From Oscillospiraceae bacterium (GTDB lineage Bacteria; Bacillota; Clostridia; Oscillospirales; Oscillospiraceae), in assembly GCA_017411265.1 (NCBI GenBank), contig JAFRDL010000025.1:1-46949 (forward strand): a stretch of 46,949 nucleotides of DNA. Direction: 5' to 3'. The position numbers were made by a program, and so were the translations under genes. This document shows positions 33,846-41,436 of the stretch, piece after piece. Numbering within the stretch: position 1 is the stretch's first letter; each line of letters starts with the position of its first letter. The notes under the pieces were generated by a model that was not told the DNA's origin, did not search any database, and saw only the letters and a list, made by a program, of their open reading frames with translations.

Positions 33846-34976
33846 ATGTTCAAACGGATCAAGCTGGAAGGCCGTGCCCGGCGCGGAGAGTATTCCACAC
33901 CTCACGGAACGGTCCAGACGCCGGTCTTCATGAATGTGGGGACGCAGGCCGCCATCAAGGGCGGTCTTTCCGGAGAAGACCTGCACCGCATCGGCTGCCA
34001 GGTGGAGCTTTCCAACACCTACCACCTCCATGTCCGGCCGGGGGATGAGCTGGTCCGGGACATGGGCGGCCTGCACCGGTTTATGCAGTGGGACGGACCG
34101 ATCCTCACCGACTCCGGCGGGTTCCAGATCTTTTCCCTTGCCTCCCTGCGCCGGATCCGGGAGGAGGGGGTATACTTCAATTCCCATGTGGACGGACGCC
34201 ATATTTTCATGGGTCCGGAGGAGAGCATGCGCATCCAGGCCAACCTGGGCTCCGACATTGCCATGGCCTTTGATGAGTGCGTGGGGATCCCGGCGGAGAG
34301 AGAGTACGTGAGAGCCTCCTGCGAGCGCACCGCCCGGTGGCTGGCCCGGTGCAAAGCCGCCCTCGATCGATATACTTCGGAGGAAAATGCTGTCAATCCC
34401 GGCCAGGTGCTTTGGGGCATCAACCAGGGGGCTGTGTTCCATGATCTGCGCATCGAACACATGAAAAAGATCGCGGAGCTGGAGCTTCCCGGCTATGCCA
34501 TCGGCGGCCTGGCGGTAGGGGAGAGCCATCAGGAGATGTACGACACCATCCAGGCGGTGGAGGAATACATGCCCGCGGACCGGCCCCGGTATCTGATGGG
34601 AGTGGGCACGCCCGGGAACATCATCGAGAGCGTGGCAAGGGGCGTGGACTTTTTTGACTGCGTGATGCCGGCCCGAAACGGCCGTCACGGCCATCTCTAC
34701 ACCTGGGACGGGATCATCAACATCAAGAACGAAAAATATGCCCGTGACGACGATCCCATCGACAAGCGCTGCAGCTGTCCCGTCTGCCGGAAGTATTCCA
34801 GAGCATATCTCCGCCATTTGTTCAAAGCGGAGGAGATCCTGGCCCTGCGGTTCTCCGTGATGCACAACCTGTTTTTTTATAATTCCCTCATGGAGCGGAT
34901 CCGGGACGCCCTGGACCGGGAAGATTTTGCCTCTTTTCGCCGGGAGTACAGGGAAAAACTGGATAAGCGGATATAA
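33846..34976 (+). CDS. tgt: tRNA-guanine transglycosylase
   Basis: Exchanges guanine-34 for preQ1 in tRNAs with GUN anticodons. The 376 residues have GTQAAIKGGL, NTYHLHVRPG, catalytic LTDSGGFQIFSLA, FDECVGIP (second Asp region), GGLAVGES and DCVMPARNGRHGHL. The zinc site is CSCPVCRKYSRAYLRHL. The last helices (ALDREDFASFRREYREKL) are intact. It forms a queuosine operon with queA. Confidence 0.97.
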   Translation: MFKRIKLEGRARRGEYSTPHGTVQTPVFMNVGTQAAIKGGLSGEDLHRIGCQVELSNTYHLHVRPGDELVRDMGGLHRFMQWDGPILTDSGGFQIFSLASLRRIREEGVYFNSHVDGRHIFMGPEESMRIQANLGSDIAMAFDECVGIPAEREYVRASCERTARWLARCKAALDRYTSEENAVNPGQVLWGINQGAVFHDLRIEHMKKIAELELPGYAIGGLAVGESHQEMYDTIQAVEEYMPADRPRYLMGVGTPGNIIESVARGVDFFDCVMPARNGRHGHLYTWDGIINIKNEKYARDDDPIDKRCSCPVCRKYSRAYLRHLFKAEEILALRFSVMHNLFFYNSLMERIRDALDREDFASFRREYREKLDKRI

Positions 34977-34981
34977 TTTCC

Positions 34982-35010
34982 TTGCTTTTACCGGCAAATC
35001 CATTTATAAT
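34982..35010 (+). promoter_or_regulatory. Promoter of yajC
   Basis: -35 TTGCTT (34982-34987), 17 bp, -10 TATAAT (35005-35010). It lies directly after tgt and about 35 bp before the yajC start, so yajC is separately expressed. Confidence 0.7.
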
Positions 35011-35045
35011 CACAAATTAGAAATCGTTTTTTGGAGGGTCAATCC

Positions 35046-35462
35046 ATGAAATTGAAGAAACTCATCGTCTGTGTCCTTGTCCTTTGCGTGGCCATGATGG
35101 CCTTCTCCGGCTGCATGGGAGCTACGTCCGCGTCCGGCGAGAGCGCCAGCCCCACCAGCTCTCTGACCATGCTTCTCCCCATGGTCCTGATCTTCGTGAT
35201 CTTTTACTTCCTGATGATCCGCCCCGAGAACAAGCGGAAAAAGAAAGCCCAGGAGATGCGTGACAGCGTCGCTGTGGGCGACAAGATCACCACCATCGGC
35301 GGTATGATCGGCAAGGTCGTCCATGTGGCCGACGATCGCGTCACCTTTGAGACCGGCGAGGACCGGGTGCGTATCGAGGTCACCAAGTGGGCCATCTCCG
35401 CCAACGAGGGCAAGGGCGCCAACAAGGAGACCACGGACTCCGAGGAATCCCTCAACAGCTGA
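35046..35462 (+). CDS. yajC: YajC, Sec translocase accessory subunit, with N-terminal lipobox
   Basis: Accessory subunit of the SecDF-YajC membrane complex. The 138 residues contain the diagnostic membrane helix and its flank (LLPMVLIFVIFYFLMIRPENKRKKK, about 40-64) and the cytoplasmic part (VGDKITTIGGMIGKVV). Unusually, the first 23 residues form a second hydrophobic segment ending AFSGC, which looks like a lipoprotein signal peptide; most YajC proteins have only one helix. ATG 35046 follows TTGGAGGGT. The tail is acidic and Ser-rich. Confidence 0.92.
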   Translation: MKLKKLIVCVLVLCVAMMAFSGCMGATSASGESASPTSSLTMLLPMVLIFVIFYFLMIRPENKRKKKAQEMRDSVAVGDKITTIGGMIGKVVHVADDRVTFETGEDRVRIEVTKWAISANEGKGANKETTDSEESLNS

Positions 35463-35484
35463 ACACGAAAAAGCGAATAAGCTC

Positions 35485-35536
35485 GCCCCCGCGGGAATAT
35501 GTATTACCGTACACTTTCCCGTGGGGGTGCTTTTTT
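35485..35536 (+). terminator. yajC terminator whose right arm carries the next RBS
   Basis: Left arm 35485-35497 and right arm 35515-35527 form about 13 bp with G-U pairs, followed by TTTTTT (35531-35536). The GGGGG of the right arm is the only candidate ribosome binding site for the ATG at 35537. Confidence 0.8.
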
Positions 35537-35983
35537 ATGTCAGGGAAAAAAACAGACGCCGCATCGGCGGTCTGGACGGCAGTCCGCACCGGCGGCGCGG
35601 CGGCGGCGATCACGCTTTTCCTGCTTCTTCCGATGGCGATCCTGATCCGAAGAGGAACGGTGTCCTATGACGACAGGATCCTGTGCCAGGGATTCGTCCT
35701 GTTTTTTGCGGGAATGATCGCTGCCCTGGTCTGCCGCTGCGGCCGGGAAGGGGGGATCGTGTCTGCCATACTGGCCATGATTTTTGTCGGGTTGCTCTTT
35801 CTGATCCTGTCGGCGTCCATACCGGGTGGAAAGCCGAGTATAAACGTCATCCTGCCTGTAACGGCGGCAGCGGGCGCCGGGATCGCAATCGGTTCATTTA
35901 TACAAAATAACAAAAAGTTAAAATCACGAAAAAGAAAACGCAGAAATATAACAAATAGCAATCAGAGGAAGAAGTTTACATAA
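35537..35983 (+). CDS. TIGR04086-like small membrane protein
   Basis: 148 residues with four hydrophobic segments: AAAAITLFLLLPMAILI, FVLFFAGMIAALVC, GIVSAILAMIFVGLLFLILSA and VILPVTAAAGAGIAIGSFI. A very basic tail follows (NNKKLKSRKRKRR). Both the pattern and the position after yajC match the TIGR04086 family, found in Clostridia upstream of the six-Cys SCIFF peptide and its maturase. No SCIFF gene follows here. ATG 35537 comes directly after the yajC terminator T-run, so its translation depends on sequence inside that hairpin. AT-rich DNA begins in its last 60 codons. Confidence 0.7.
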   Translation: MSGKKTDAASAVWTAVRTGGAAAAITLFLLLPMAILIRRGTVSYDDRILCQGFVLFFAGMIAALVCRCGREGGIVSAILAMIFVGLLFLILSASIPGGKPSINVILPVTAAAGAGIAIGSFIQNNKKLKSRKRKRRNITNSNQRKKFT

Positions 35984-36257
35984 TTGAAAAATGATAACCA
36001 ATATATTGTGCATTTTACGATATGTAATCGCAATATATTGATTTTTTCTTGATTTTTCAAGAGAAATTGAAGAGCCGGTTTCCTTAGTTAACATAATATA
36101 GTTCACATAAAATATGGACATAATTCACAAAAAAGCAAAAAACGCGAAAAAAGGATTGATAACTGATTGAATTTGTATTATATTGTGGTTACTGTAGATT
36201 ATGTAAATTGTTGTTTTATGTTGTTCCATTCTTGTTTGATTTGACATGAGGGACGAC
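35984..36257 (+). promoter_or_regulatory. AT-rich intergenic control region
   Basis: About 270 bp of strongly AT-rich DNA in an otherwise GC-rich window. It holds two copies of the palindrome CAATATATTG (35999-36008 and 36031-36040), repeated TTCACA motifs (36102 and 36124), and one good promoter (36156-36184). I see no RNA gene or ORF in it. Confidence 0.6.
36156..36184 (+). promoter_or_regulatory. Promoter of the SpoIIM-like gene and xerD
   Basis: -35 TTGATA (36156-36161), 17 bp, -10 TATATT (36179-36184). Expected start is about 36191. Confidence 0.6.
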
Positions 36258-36818
36258 ATGCTTATCGGATACCGAAACCGACTTCAGGTTCGGTCGGATC
36301 CGCCGGAAGAAAAAACTTCTCTTGCGTTCCTGAGTCTCTTTTTTTGCCTGGGCTCCGCTCTGGGCGTGCTGGTCGCGTGGCGTTTTCCGGCTCTTTCTTT
36401 CTCCCGCCTGGGCGTGATCCCGGCTGACGTCTCTTTCTTTCGAATTCTGTGGCGGTATTCCTGGCCTTGTCTTCTGGTTCTTTTTTTGGCAAGCTCGTAT
36501 GCCGGCTCTTTTTTTCTCTCCGCTGTTTTTTTCGGCAGAGGTTTTCTGCTTTCCGCCTGTTGTTTTCTCTTTTGCCTCTCCGGCGCCGGTCTTCCGTCTC
36601 TGCTGCATGACATCGGTCTTTGCGCCGCGTTTTCCGTTCCCGCGCTGTTTCTCCTGGGGGAAAAGGCGTTGGGATCATCCCGGAGGCTTTTTTCCATGTG
36701 CTCCGGGGCTTTTCTGTCCGAAGGACTTCGATTCCCCTTTGTCCGCATTTTTGTTTCCGTACTGCTGCTGATACTGGCCGCCGCGTCCCGGCGGTTGTTG
36801 ATACCCTTATTACGATAG
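36258..36818 (+). CDS. SpoIIM-like five-helix membrane protein
   Basis: About 186 residues, very hydrophobic, with five predicted helices (LAFLSLFFCLGSALGVLVAW; WPCLLVLFLASSYAGSFFL; GFLLSACCFLFCLSGAGL; IGLCAAFSVPALFLLG; RIFVSVLLLILAA). SpoIIM, a subunit of the forespore engulfment machine with SpoIID and SpoIIP, has five helices and similar length, and often lies just before xerD/ripX. Sequence likeness is weak, so the call rests on topology and position. I prefer ATG 36258, five bases after GAGGG, over ATG 36246, which lacks a ribosome binding site. The gene is strikingly T- and C-rich on the coding strand. Confidence 0.5.
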   Translation: MLIGYRNRLQVRSDPPEEKTSLAFLSLFFCLGSALGVLVAWRFPALSFSRLGVIPADVSFFRILWRYSWPCLLVLFLASSYAGSFFLSAVFFGRGFLLSACCFLFCLSGAGLPSLLHDIGLCAAFSVPALFLLGEKALGSSRRLFSMCSGAFLSEGLRFPFVRIFVSVLLLILAAASRRLLIPLLR

Positions 36819-36841
36819 ATACAGAAAGGAGGGGCGTTGCG

Positions 36842-37732
36842 TTGGATAACAGCGTGCTTTACGAAAAGTTCAGCGACTATCTCGTCAATGTAAAAAAAGC
36901 GTCCAGCAACACCCTGAGTTCTTATCTGCGCGATATTCGGCAGTTCGGCGAGTATCTGGATTCCCACGAAGAGGTGGGATACGCGGATGCGGATGAGGAT
37001 GTTCTCGGAAATTATATCGCCTGGCTTCGGAACGCGGGCAAGTCGGTTGCCACGGTCTCGCGGAACATCGCCTCTCTCAAATGTTTTTATGCTTATCTGG
37101 TTTCCCAGCGTCTGGCCAACGCCAATCCCACGGGCAAGCTGGTTCCGGACAAGACCACCCAGAAGCTGCCGCAGATCCTCACAAGCAAGGAAGTGGAGCT
37201 GCTCCTGGAGCAGCCGGAATGCACGGATCTCAAGGGGTACCGGGACAAGGCCATGCTGGAGCTGCTCTATGCCACGGGTATCCGCGTCAGCGAACTCATC
37301 TCCCTGAACATTTCGGACGTCAACCTCAACGGCGGCGTCGTCCGCTGTGTCAGCCACGACAAGGAGCGCTTCATTCCCATGTATCCCGCGGCCATCAAGG
37401 CGCTGTCCGAGTACATCGAATTCGTCCGGCCCCAGATGATCGCCCACGATGACGAACAGTCTCTCTTTGTGAACGTAAGCGGCGAGCGGATGTCCCGCCA
37501 GGGCTTCTGGAAGATCATTAAATCCTACCAGGCAAAGGCCCATATCGAAAAGGACATCACACCCCACACTCTCCGCCACTCCTTCGCGGCCCATCTGCTG
37601 GAAAACGGCGCGGACCTCCGGTCCATTCAGGAAATGCTTGGCCACGCGGATATCAGTTCCACGCAGGTCTATTCCCAGCTGGTGAAAAAGCAGCTGAAAG
37701 AGGTTTACAACAAAGCGCACCCCCGCGCGTAA
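36842..37732 (+). CDS. xerD: Tyrosine recombinase XerD/XerC type
   Basis: Site-specific recombinase resolving chromosome dimers at dif. The start is TTG 36842 with AAAGGAGGGG just upstream; longer in-frame readings run into the preceding gene. The SAM-like N-terminal domain (FSDYLVNVKKASSNTLSSYLRDIRQFGEYL) is followed by the catalytic domain. Its residues are Arg in ATGIRVSEL (about 148), His and Arg in PHTLRHSF, His in MLGHADISSTQVYSQL, and the nucleophile Tyr in the same segment. The product has 296 residues, the standard size. It is followed by a strong terminator. I cannot distinguish XerC from XerD by eye. Confidence 0.93.
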   Translation: MDNSVLYEKFSDYLVNVKKASSNTLSSYLRDIRQFGEYLDSHEEVGYADADEDVLGNYIAWLRNAGKSVATVSRNIASLKCFYAYLVSQRLANANPTGKLVPDKTTQKLPQILTSKEVELLLEQPECTDLKGYRDKAMLELLYATGIRVSELISLNISDVNLNGGVVRCVSHDKERFIPMYPAAIKALSEYIEFVRPQMIAHDDEQSLFVNVSGERMSRQGFWKIIKSYQAKAHIEKDITPHTLRHSFAAHLLENGADLRSIQEMLGHADISSTQVYSQLVKKQLKEVYNKAHPRA

Positions 37733-37743
37733 GAATTGTGTTA

Positions 37744-37769
37744 GCCCCGGCCGCCAGGCCGGGGCTTTT
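37744..37769 (+). terminator. Terminator after xerD
   Basis: GCCCCGGCC, loop GCCA, GGCCGGGGC, then TTTT: a 9-bp all-GC stem. Confidence 0.85.
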
Positions 37770-37784
37770 GCTTTGAAATAATCG

Positions 37785-37813
37785 TTGCCTTGCCGGTCAC
37801 TCCGTGATAAAAT
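37785..37813 (+). promoter_or_regulatory. Promoter of ruvCAB
   Basis: -35 TTGCCT (37785-37790), 17 bp, -10 TAAAAT (37808-37813). It lies 28 bp before ruvC. I see no LexA-type box (GAAC-N4-GTTC) here. Confidence 0.6.
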
Positions 37814-37841
37814 ATCATGGATATGGTAAGGAGAGAACAGC

Positions 37842-38357
37842 ATGCGCATTCTTGGCCTGGACCCCGGCATCGCCACCATCGGCTTTGGGATACTGGACGC
37901 GGACCGCAGCCGGCAAAGACTGGTCACCTGCGGCGTGATCACCACGCCCGCCCATACGCCGCTGACCTCCCGACTGGATCAGATCTACACCGATCTGGAG
38001 GAAGTGATCCGGACGTACCACCCGGAGGTCATGTCCATCGAGGAGCTCTTTTTCTATAACAACATCACCACCGGCATTTCCGTTGCCCAGGGACGCGGCG
38101 TGGCGCTGCTGTGCGCGTTCCGGGCGGGGCTGTCCATCTATGAGTACACGCCCATGCAGGTGAAGCAGGCGGTGGTGGGTTACGGTCTGGCGGAAAAAAA
38201 GCAGGTGATGGACATGGTCAAAAGGATCCTGAATCTGCCGGCTCCTCCGAAGCCGGACGACGCCGCAGACGCGGTGGCACTGGCGCTTTGCCATGCCCGG
38301 AGCGCCACATCTCTTCTCAATCTGGAAGGAGCGAACAATCCATGTTCTACTATATAG
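37842..38357 (+). CDS. ruvC: Holliday junction resolvase RuvC
   Basis: Cuts Holliday junctions as part of the RuvABC resolvasome. Catalytic acidic residues are visible: Asp in MRILGLDPGIATIGFG (Asp7), Glu in MSIEELFFYNN and the Asp pair in KPDDAADAVALALCHA. The 171 residues are full length, and ATG follows AAGGAGAG. It overlaps ruvA by 16 bp. Confidence 0.97.
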   Translation: MRILGLDPGIATIGFGILDADRSRQRLVTCGVITTPAHTPLTSRLDQIYTDLEEVIRTYHPEVMSIEELFFYNNITTGISVAQGRGVALLCAFRAGLSIYEYTPMQVKQAVVGYGLAEKKQVMDMVKRILNLPAPPKPDDAADAVALALCHARSATSLLNLEGANNPCSTI

Positions 38358-38944
38358 AAGGCACCGTCGCCCTGATCGACGTCGGGCTTGCGGTGATCGA
38401 CTGCGGGGGCGTGGGCTATGCTCTGAATACCACGACGAACTCCCTGTCCCGGCTTCGGGTGGGGGAAAGAGCGCGCCTGTATGTGTACACGGTGATCCGG
38501 GAGGACACCTTCGATCTCTACGGCTTTTATACCCGGGAGGAGAAGCGGAGCTTTGAGATGCTGGTGGGCGTGTCCGGGGTGGGACCCAAGGTTGCCCAGG
38601 CGATCCTCTCATCCAATACGCCCGAGACGCTTTCTCTGGCCATCGTGTCCGGGAACGAGAAGGCGCTGACCGCCGTGCCGGGCATCGGGAAAAAGATCGC
38701 CCAGCGCATTCTGCTGGAACTGAAGGACAAACTGGGCGCCGAGATGGAGAGCTTCGATTATCCCGGAGGCCCCGCTCCCGCGGAAAGCGCCGCGGGCGGC
38801 GGCAAACGGGCCGACGCCGCAGCCGCGCTGGGCGTTCTGGGCTACAGCAGCAGCGAGATCGCCGCGGCTCTCAAGGGGCTGGATCTCCAGTCTCTGTCGG
38901 TGGAGGACATCATCCGTCAGGCGCTGCGCAATATGATGAAGTAA
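38342..38944 (+). CDS. ruvA: Holliday junction branch-migration protein RuvA
   Basis: DNA-binding tetramer that recruits RuvB to Holliday junctions. MFYYIEGTVALIDVGLAVIDCGGVGY is the N-terminal OB fold. The two helix-hairpin-helix motifs are in LVGVSGVGPKVAQAIL and LTAVPGIGKKIAQRILLELKDK. The C-terminal RuvB-binding domain is ADAAAALGVLGYSSSEIAAAL. ATG 38342, with AAGGAG before it, gives 200 residues; a longer in-frame start inside ruvC is not needed. Confidence 0.96.
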   Translation: MFYYIEGTVALIDVGLAVIDCGGVGYALNTTTNSLSRLRVGERARLYVYTVIREDTFDLYGFYTREEKRSFEMLVGVSGVGPKVAQAILSSNTPETLSLAIVSGNEKALTAVPGIGKKIAQRILLELKDKLGAEMESFDYPGGPAPAESAAGGGKRADAAAALGVLGYSSSEIAAALKGLDLQSLSVEDIIRQALRNMMK

Positions 38945-38956
38945 GGGGGAGCGCAC

Positions 38957-39994
38957 ATGGCCATCAATTATTCCGACCCTTCGGACGAACTCGTCACGCG
39001 TTCCACCGCCCAGCCGGAGGATGCCAGCGAGGGATCCCTGCGTCCCAGGCTTTTGAACGAGTATATCGGTCAGGAGAAGGCCAAGGACAATCTTCGGATC
39101 TTCATCCGCGCTGCCAGGGACAGGGGGGACTCTCTGGATCACGTCCTTCTTCACGGCCCTCCGGGACTGGGGAAAACGACGCTGGCAGGCGTCATCGCCA
39201 ATGAGATGGGAGTCAATTTGCGCATCACCTCCGGCCCCACCATCGAAAAGCCCGGGGACCTGGCGGCGCTGCTTACCAATCTGCAGGAAAACGACATCCT
39301 CTTCGTGGATGAGATCCACCGGCTCAACCGCACGGTGGAGGAAGTGCTGTACCCCGCCATGGAGGATTTTGCCATCGACATCATCATCGGCAAAGGACCT
39401 TCCGCCAATTCCATCCGGCTGGATCTTCCGCGTTTTACGCTCATCGGCGCCACGACCCGCTCCGGGCAGCTTTCCGCGCCTCTCCGTGACCGGTTCGGCA
39501 TCAATCTCCGGCTGGAGCTGTATACGCCGGAGGAGCTGCGGCGGATCGTGATGCGGAGCGCGGACATTCTGGGCGTGGACATCGAGGCCTCCGGTGCGGA
39601 CGAGATCGCCCGCCGGAGCCGCGGCACGCCCCGGATCGCGAACCGCCTCCTGCGGCGGGTGCGGGATTTTGCCCAGGTCACCGCGGACGGCGTGATCACC
39701 CGTGACGTGGCGGACCGGGCGCTGAGCAGTCTGGAAGTGGATCACTTGGGCCTCGACAACCTGGACCGGCGGATGCTTCGGGGCATCATCGAGTATTACA
39801 GCGGCGGCCCGGTGGGGCTGGAGGCCCTGGCGGCGACCATCAACGAGGAGCCGGTGACGCTGGAGGATGTGTATGAGCCCTATCTTCTGCAGCAGGGCTT
39901 CCTGATCCGGACGCGGCAGGGGAGATGCGTGACCCAGAAGGCCTATGAACACCTGGGACTGGAATTCCGGGGACAGCAGCAGATCAGTCTGTGA
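38957..39994 (+). CDS. ruvB: Holliday junction helicase RuvB
   Basis: AAA+ motor of branch migration. The 345 residues contain [18 protein letters not shown], Walker [21 protein letters not shown], Walker [12 protein letters not shown], sensor 1 LIGATTRSG and arginine finger [14 protein letters not shown]. The C-terminal winged helix is [29 protein letters not shown]. It completes the ruvCAB operon, with ruvA 12 bp upstream. Confidence 0.97.
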   Translation: MAINYSDPSDELVTRSTAQPEDASEGSLRPRLLNEYIGQEKAKDNLRIFIRAARDRGDSLDHVLLHGPPGLGKTTLAGVIANEMGVNLRITSGPTIEKPGDLAALLTNLQENDILFVDEIHRLNRTVEEVLYPAMEDFAIDIIIGKGPSANSIRLDLPRFTLIGATTRSGQLSAPLRDRFGINLRLELYTPEELRRIVMRSADILGVDIEASGADEIARRSRGTPRIANRLLRRVRDFAQVTADGVITRDVADRALSSLEVDHLGLDNLDRRMLRGIIEYYSGGPVGLEALAATINEEPVTLEDVYEPYLLQQGFLIRTRQGRCVTQKAYEHLGLEFRGQQQISL

Positions 39995-40034
39995 CGGGAT
40001 ACGGGAAAAAGTTTATAGATTATTTACAATTCTC

Positions 40035-40063
40035 TTGACTTTATTGGGCAGAACTAATATAAT
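40035..40063 (+). promoter_or_regulatory. Near-consensus promoter of the SigH-like gene
   Basis: -35 TTGACT (40035-40040), 17 bp, -10 TATAAT (40058-40063). It lies only 11 bases before the first ATG (40075). Confidence 0.8.
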
Positions 40064-40074
40064 TCAAACGCATA

Positions 40075-40707
40075 ATGGTATTTTATATGGAAAACTACGA
40101 GCATCTCAGCGATGAACGGCTCCAAACCATGGCCGTCGCCGGGGACAGCATGGCGGAAGACGCTCTGGCTGTCCGGTACAGCCGACTGGTCCGGATCTGC
40201 GCGCGCCCCTATTTCCTTGCGGGCGGAGACAGCGAGGACCTTACCCAGGAGGGAATGCTGGGACTGCTCTCCGCGATCCGGGAGTTTCATCCTTCCCAAA
40301 ACGGTTCATTCAAGGCGTATGCGGAGCTTTGCATCCGGCGCCGGATCTACAGCGCGATAAAGACTGCTTCCCGTCAGAAGCACATCCCTCTCAACAGCGG
40401 CGTTTCCCTGGAGGATGCATTCGGCGATGATGACCGACCCTCCAACATCCATGTGATCCTTGCCCTTCGGCGGACCCCGGAAGAACAGGTATTGGCCAGA
40501 GAGAGCGCTGACGAATTTTTCCAGACTTTTTCCCGGTGCTTGTCACCGTTCGAACAGAAAATCCTGAATCTGTATCTGGACGGGTACTCCTATCAATCCA
40601 TGGCCGCGGCGTGCGGTCGGGATGATAAGGCGATCGACAACGCCATACAGCGTATCCGGCGCAAACTGGCCCGGATTCTTCCAAACGGCGATATCAGCGA
40701 AGGCTGA
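40075..40707 (+). CDS. sigH: SigH-like RNA polymerase sigma factor (sigma-70 family)
   Basis: About 210 residues. Region 2 is clear (DSMAEDALAVRYSRLVRICARPYFLAGGDSEDLTQEGMLGLLSAIREF), then FKAYAELCIRRRIYSAIKTASRQKHIPLNSGVSLEDA, which closely resembles B. subtilis SigH (SFKAFAELCI-type and TRQKHIPLNS). Region 4 is LSPFEQKILNLYLDGYSYQSMAAACGRDDKAIDNAIQRIRRKL. SigH drives entry into sporulation and stationary phase. Two starts are possible: ATG 40075, which would leave only a few bases of leader, or ATG 40087. Neither has a recognisable ribosome binding site, which is unusual here. Confidence 0.88.
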   Translation: MVFYMENYEHLSDERLQTMAVAGDSMAEDALAVRYSRLVRICARPYFLAGGDSEDLTQEGMLGLLSAIREFHPSQNGSFKAYAELCIRRRIYSAIKTASRQKHIPLNSGVSLEDAFGDDDRPSNIHVILALRRTPEEQVLARESADEFFQTFSRCLSPFEQKILNLYLDGYSYQSMAAACGRDDKAIDNAIQRIRRKLARILPNGDISEG

Positions 40708-40750
40708 ACGCAATATAAGCCCAAGGGCGAGATCAAAGAGAGGATCAGAG

Positions 40751-41029
40751 ATGTACGAAGACAAGACCCTGGTGTGCAAAGAGTGTGGAAACGAGTTCGT
40801 TTTCACCGCCGGTGAGCAGGAGTTCTACGCGGAGCGCGGCTTCCAGAACGAGCCCCAGCGCTGCAAGGCCTGCCGTGACGCTCGCAAGAACGCCACCCGC
40901 GGCCCCCGTGAGTATTTCACGGCTGTCTGCGCGGCTTGCGGCGGCGAGGCCCGTGTGCCTTTCGAGCCCAAGTCCGACCGGCCCGTTTACTGCAGCGATT
41001 GCTTCGCCAAGATCAAGGCGCAGCAGTAA
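40751..41029 (+). CDS. Zinc-ribbon protein with two CxxC-type fingers
   Basis: 92 residues. The first module has LVCKECGNEF and QRCKACRDARKN (two CxxC pairs); the second has AVCAACGGEARVPF and VYCSDCFAKI (two more). This is a small family seen often in Clostridia, of unknown role; it may bind nucleic acid or proteins through zinc. ATG 40751 is preceded by AGAGAGGATC. It lies 43 bp after the SigH-like gene, so read-through from that gene is likely, and ends at a strong terminator. Confidence 0.82.
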   Translation: MYEDKTLVCKECGNEFVFTAGEQEFYAERGFQNEPQRCKACRDARKNATRGPREYFTAVCAACGGEARVPFEPKSDRPVYCSDCFAKIKAQQ

Positions 41030-41063
41030 GCAGCACCAGCGCTGTCCAAAACAGCGGAGAGAG

Positions 41064-41100
41064 ACGAGAGCGGCTATATGCCGCTCTCGTTTCCCGTTTT
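41064..41100 (+). terminator. Terminator after the zinc-ribbon gene
   Basis: ACGAGAGCGGC, loop TATAT, GCCGCTCTCGT, followed by a T-rich tract ending TTTT at 41100. Confidence 0.8.
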
Positions 41101-41113
41101 ATGCAAGAAACAG

Positions 41114-41142
41114 TTGAAATTGTGGATCGATACGGATATAAT
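41114..41142 (+). promoter_or_regulatory. Promoter of the DUF1858 gene
   Basis: -35 TTGAAA (41114-41119), 17 bp, -10 TATAAT (41137-41142). Confidence 0.75.
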
Positions 41143-41173
41143 AACCACAATCACTCATGTAGGAGGATCTGAA

Positions 41174-41380
41174 ATGTACCAGATCGAGAAAGAAACCGTC
41201 ATCGGCGAGGTTATGATCAACGCTCCGTTCACCCAGCCTCTGTTTCAGGCCATCGGCATGCACTGCATGGGATGCGCCATGGCCAGCGGCGAGACGGTGG
41301 AGGAGGCCTGCGCCGTACACGGTGTCGACCCGGACCTGTTCGTGGAGAAGGTCAACGAATTCATCGCTGCACAGGGCTGA
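41174..41380 (+). CDS. DUF1858 domain protein (hybrid-cluster-associated redox disulfide type)
   Basis: A 68-residue protein: IEKETVIGEVMINAPFTQPLFQAIGMHCMGCAMASGETVEEACAVHGVD. The CMGC pair after GMH is the redox disulfide of this family, which is sometimes fused or adjacent to hybrid cluster proteins. A redox or regulatory role in anaerobes is likely but not established. ATG 41174 follows AGGAGG. It is a single-gene unit with its own promoter and terminator. Confidence 0.88.
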   Translation: MYQIEKETVIGEVMINAPFTQPLFQAIGMHCMGCAMASGETVEEACAVHGVDPDLFVEKVNEFIAAQG

Positions 41381-41389
41381 AGAGAAACG

Positions 41390-41417
41390 ACGGCGGGGAA
41401 GTCTCCTCGCCGTTTTT
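41390..41417 (+). terminator. Terminator after the DUF1858 gene
   Basis: ACGGCG and CGCCGT around a 12-base inner part that can pair further (GG with CC), ending in TTTTT. Confidence 0.75.
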
Positions 41418-41436
41418 CTTTTGACAGGGAGAATGA

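Noticed and set aside
35984-36245. A small RNA gene in the AT-rich region
   Set aside because: There is no promoter-terminator pair of suitable spacing. The only short stem (TTCTTGA/TCAAGAA-like near 36047) is weak.
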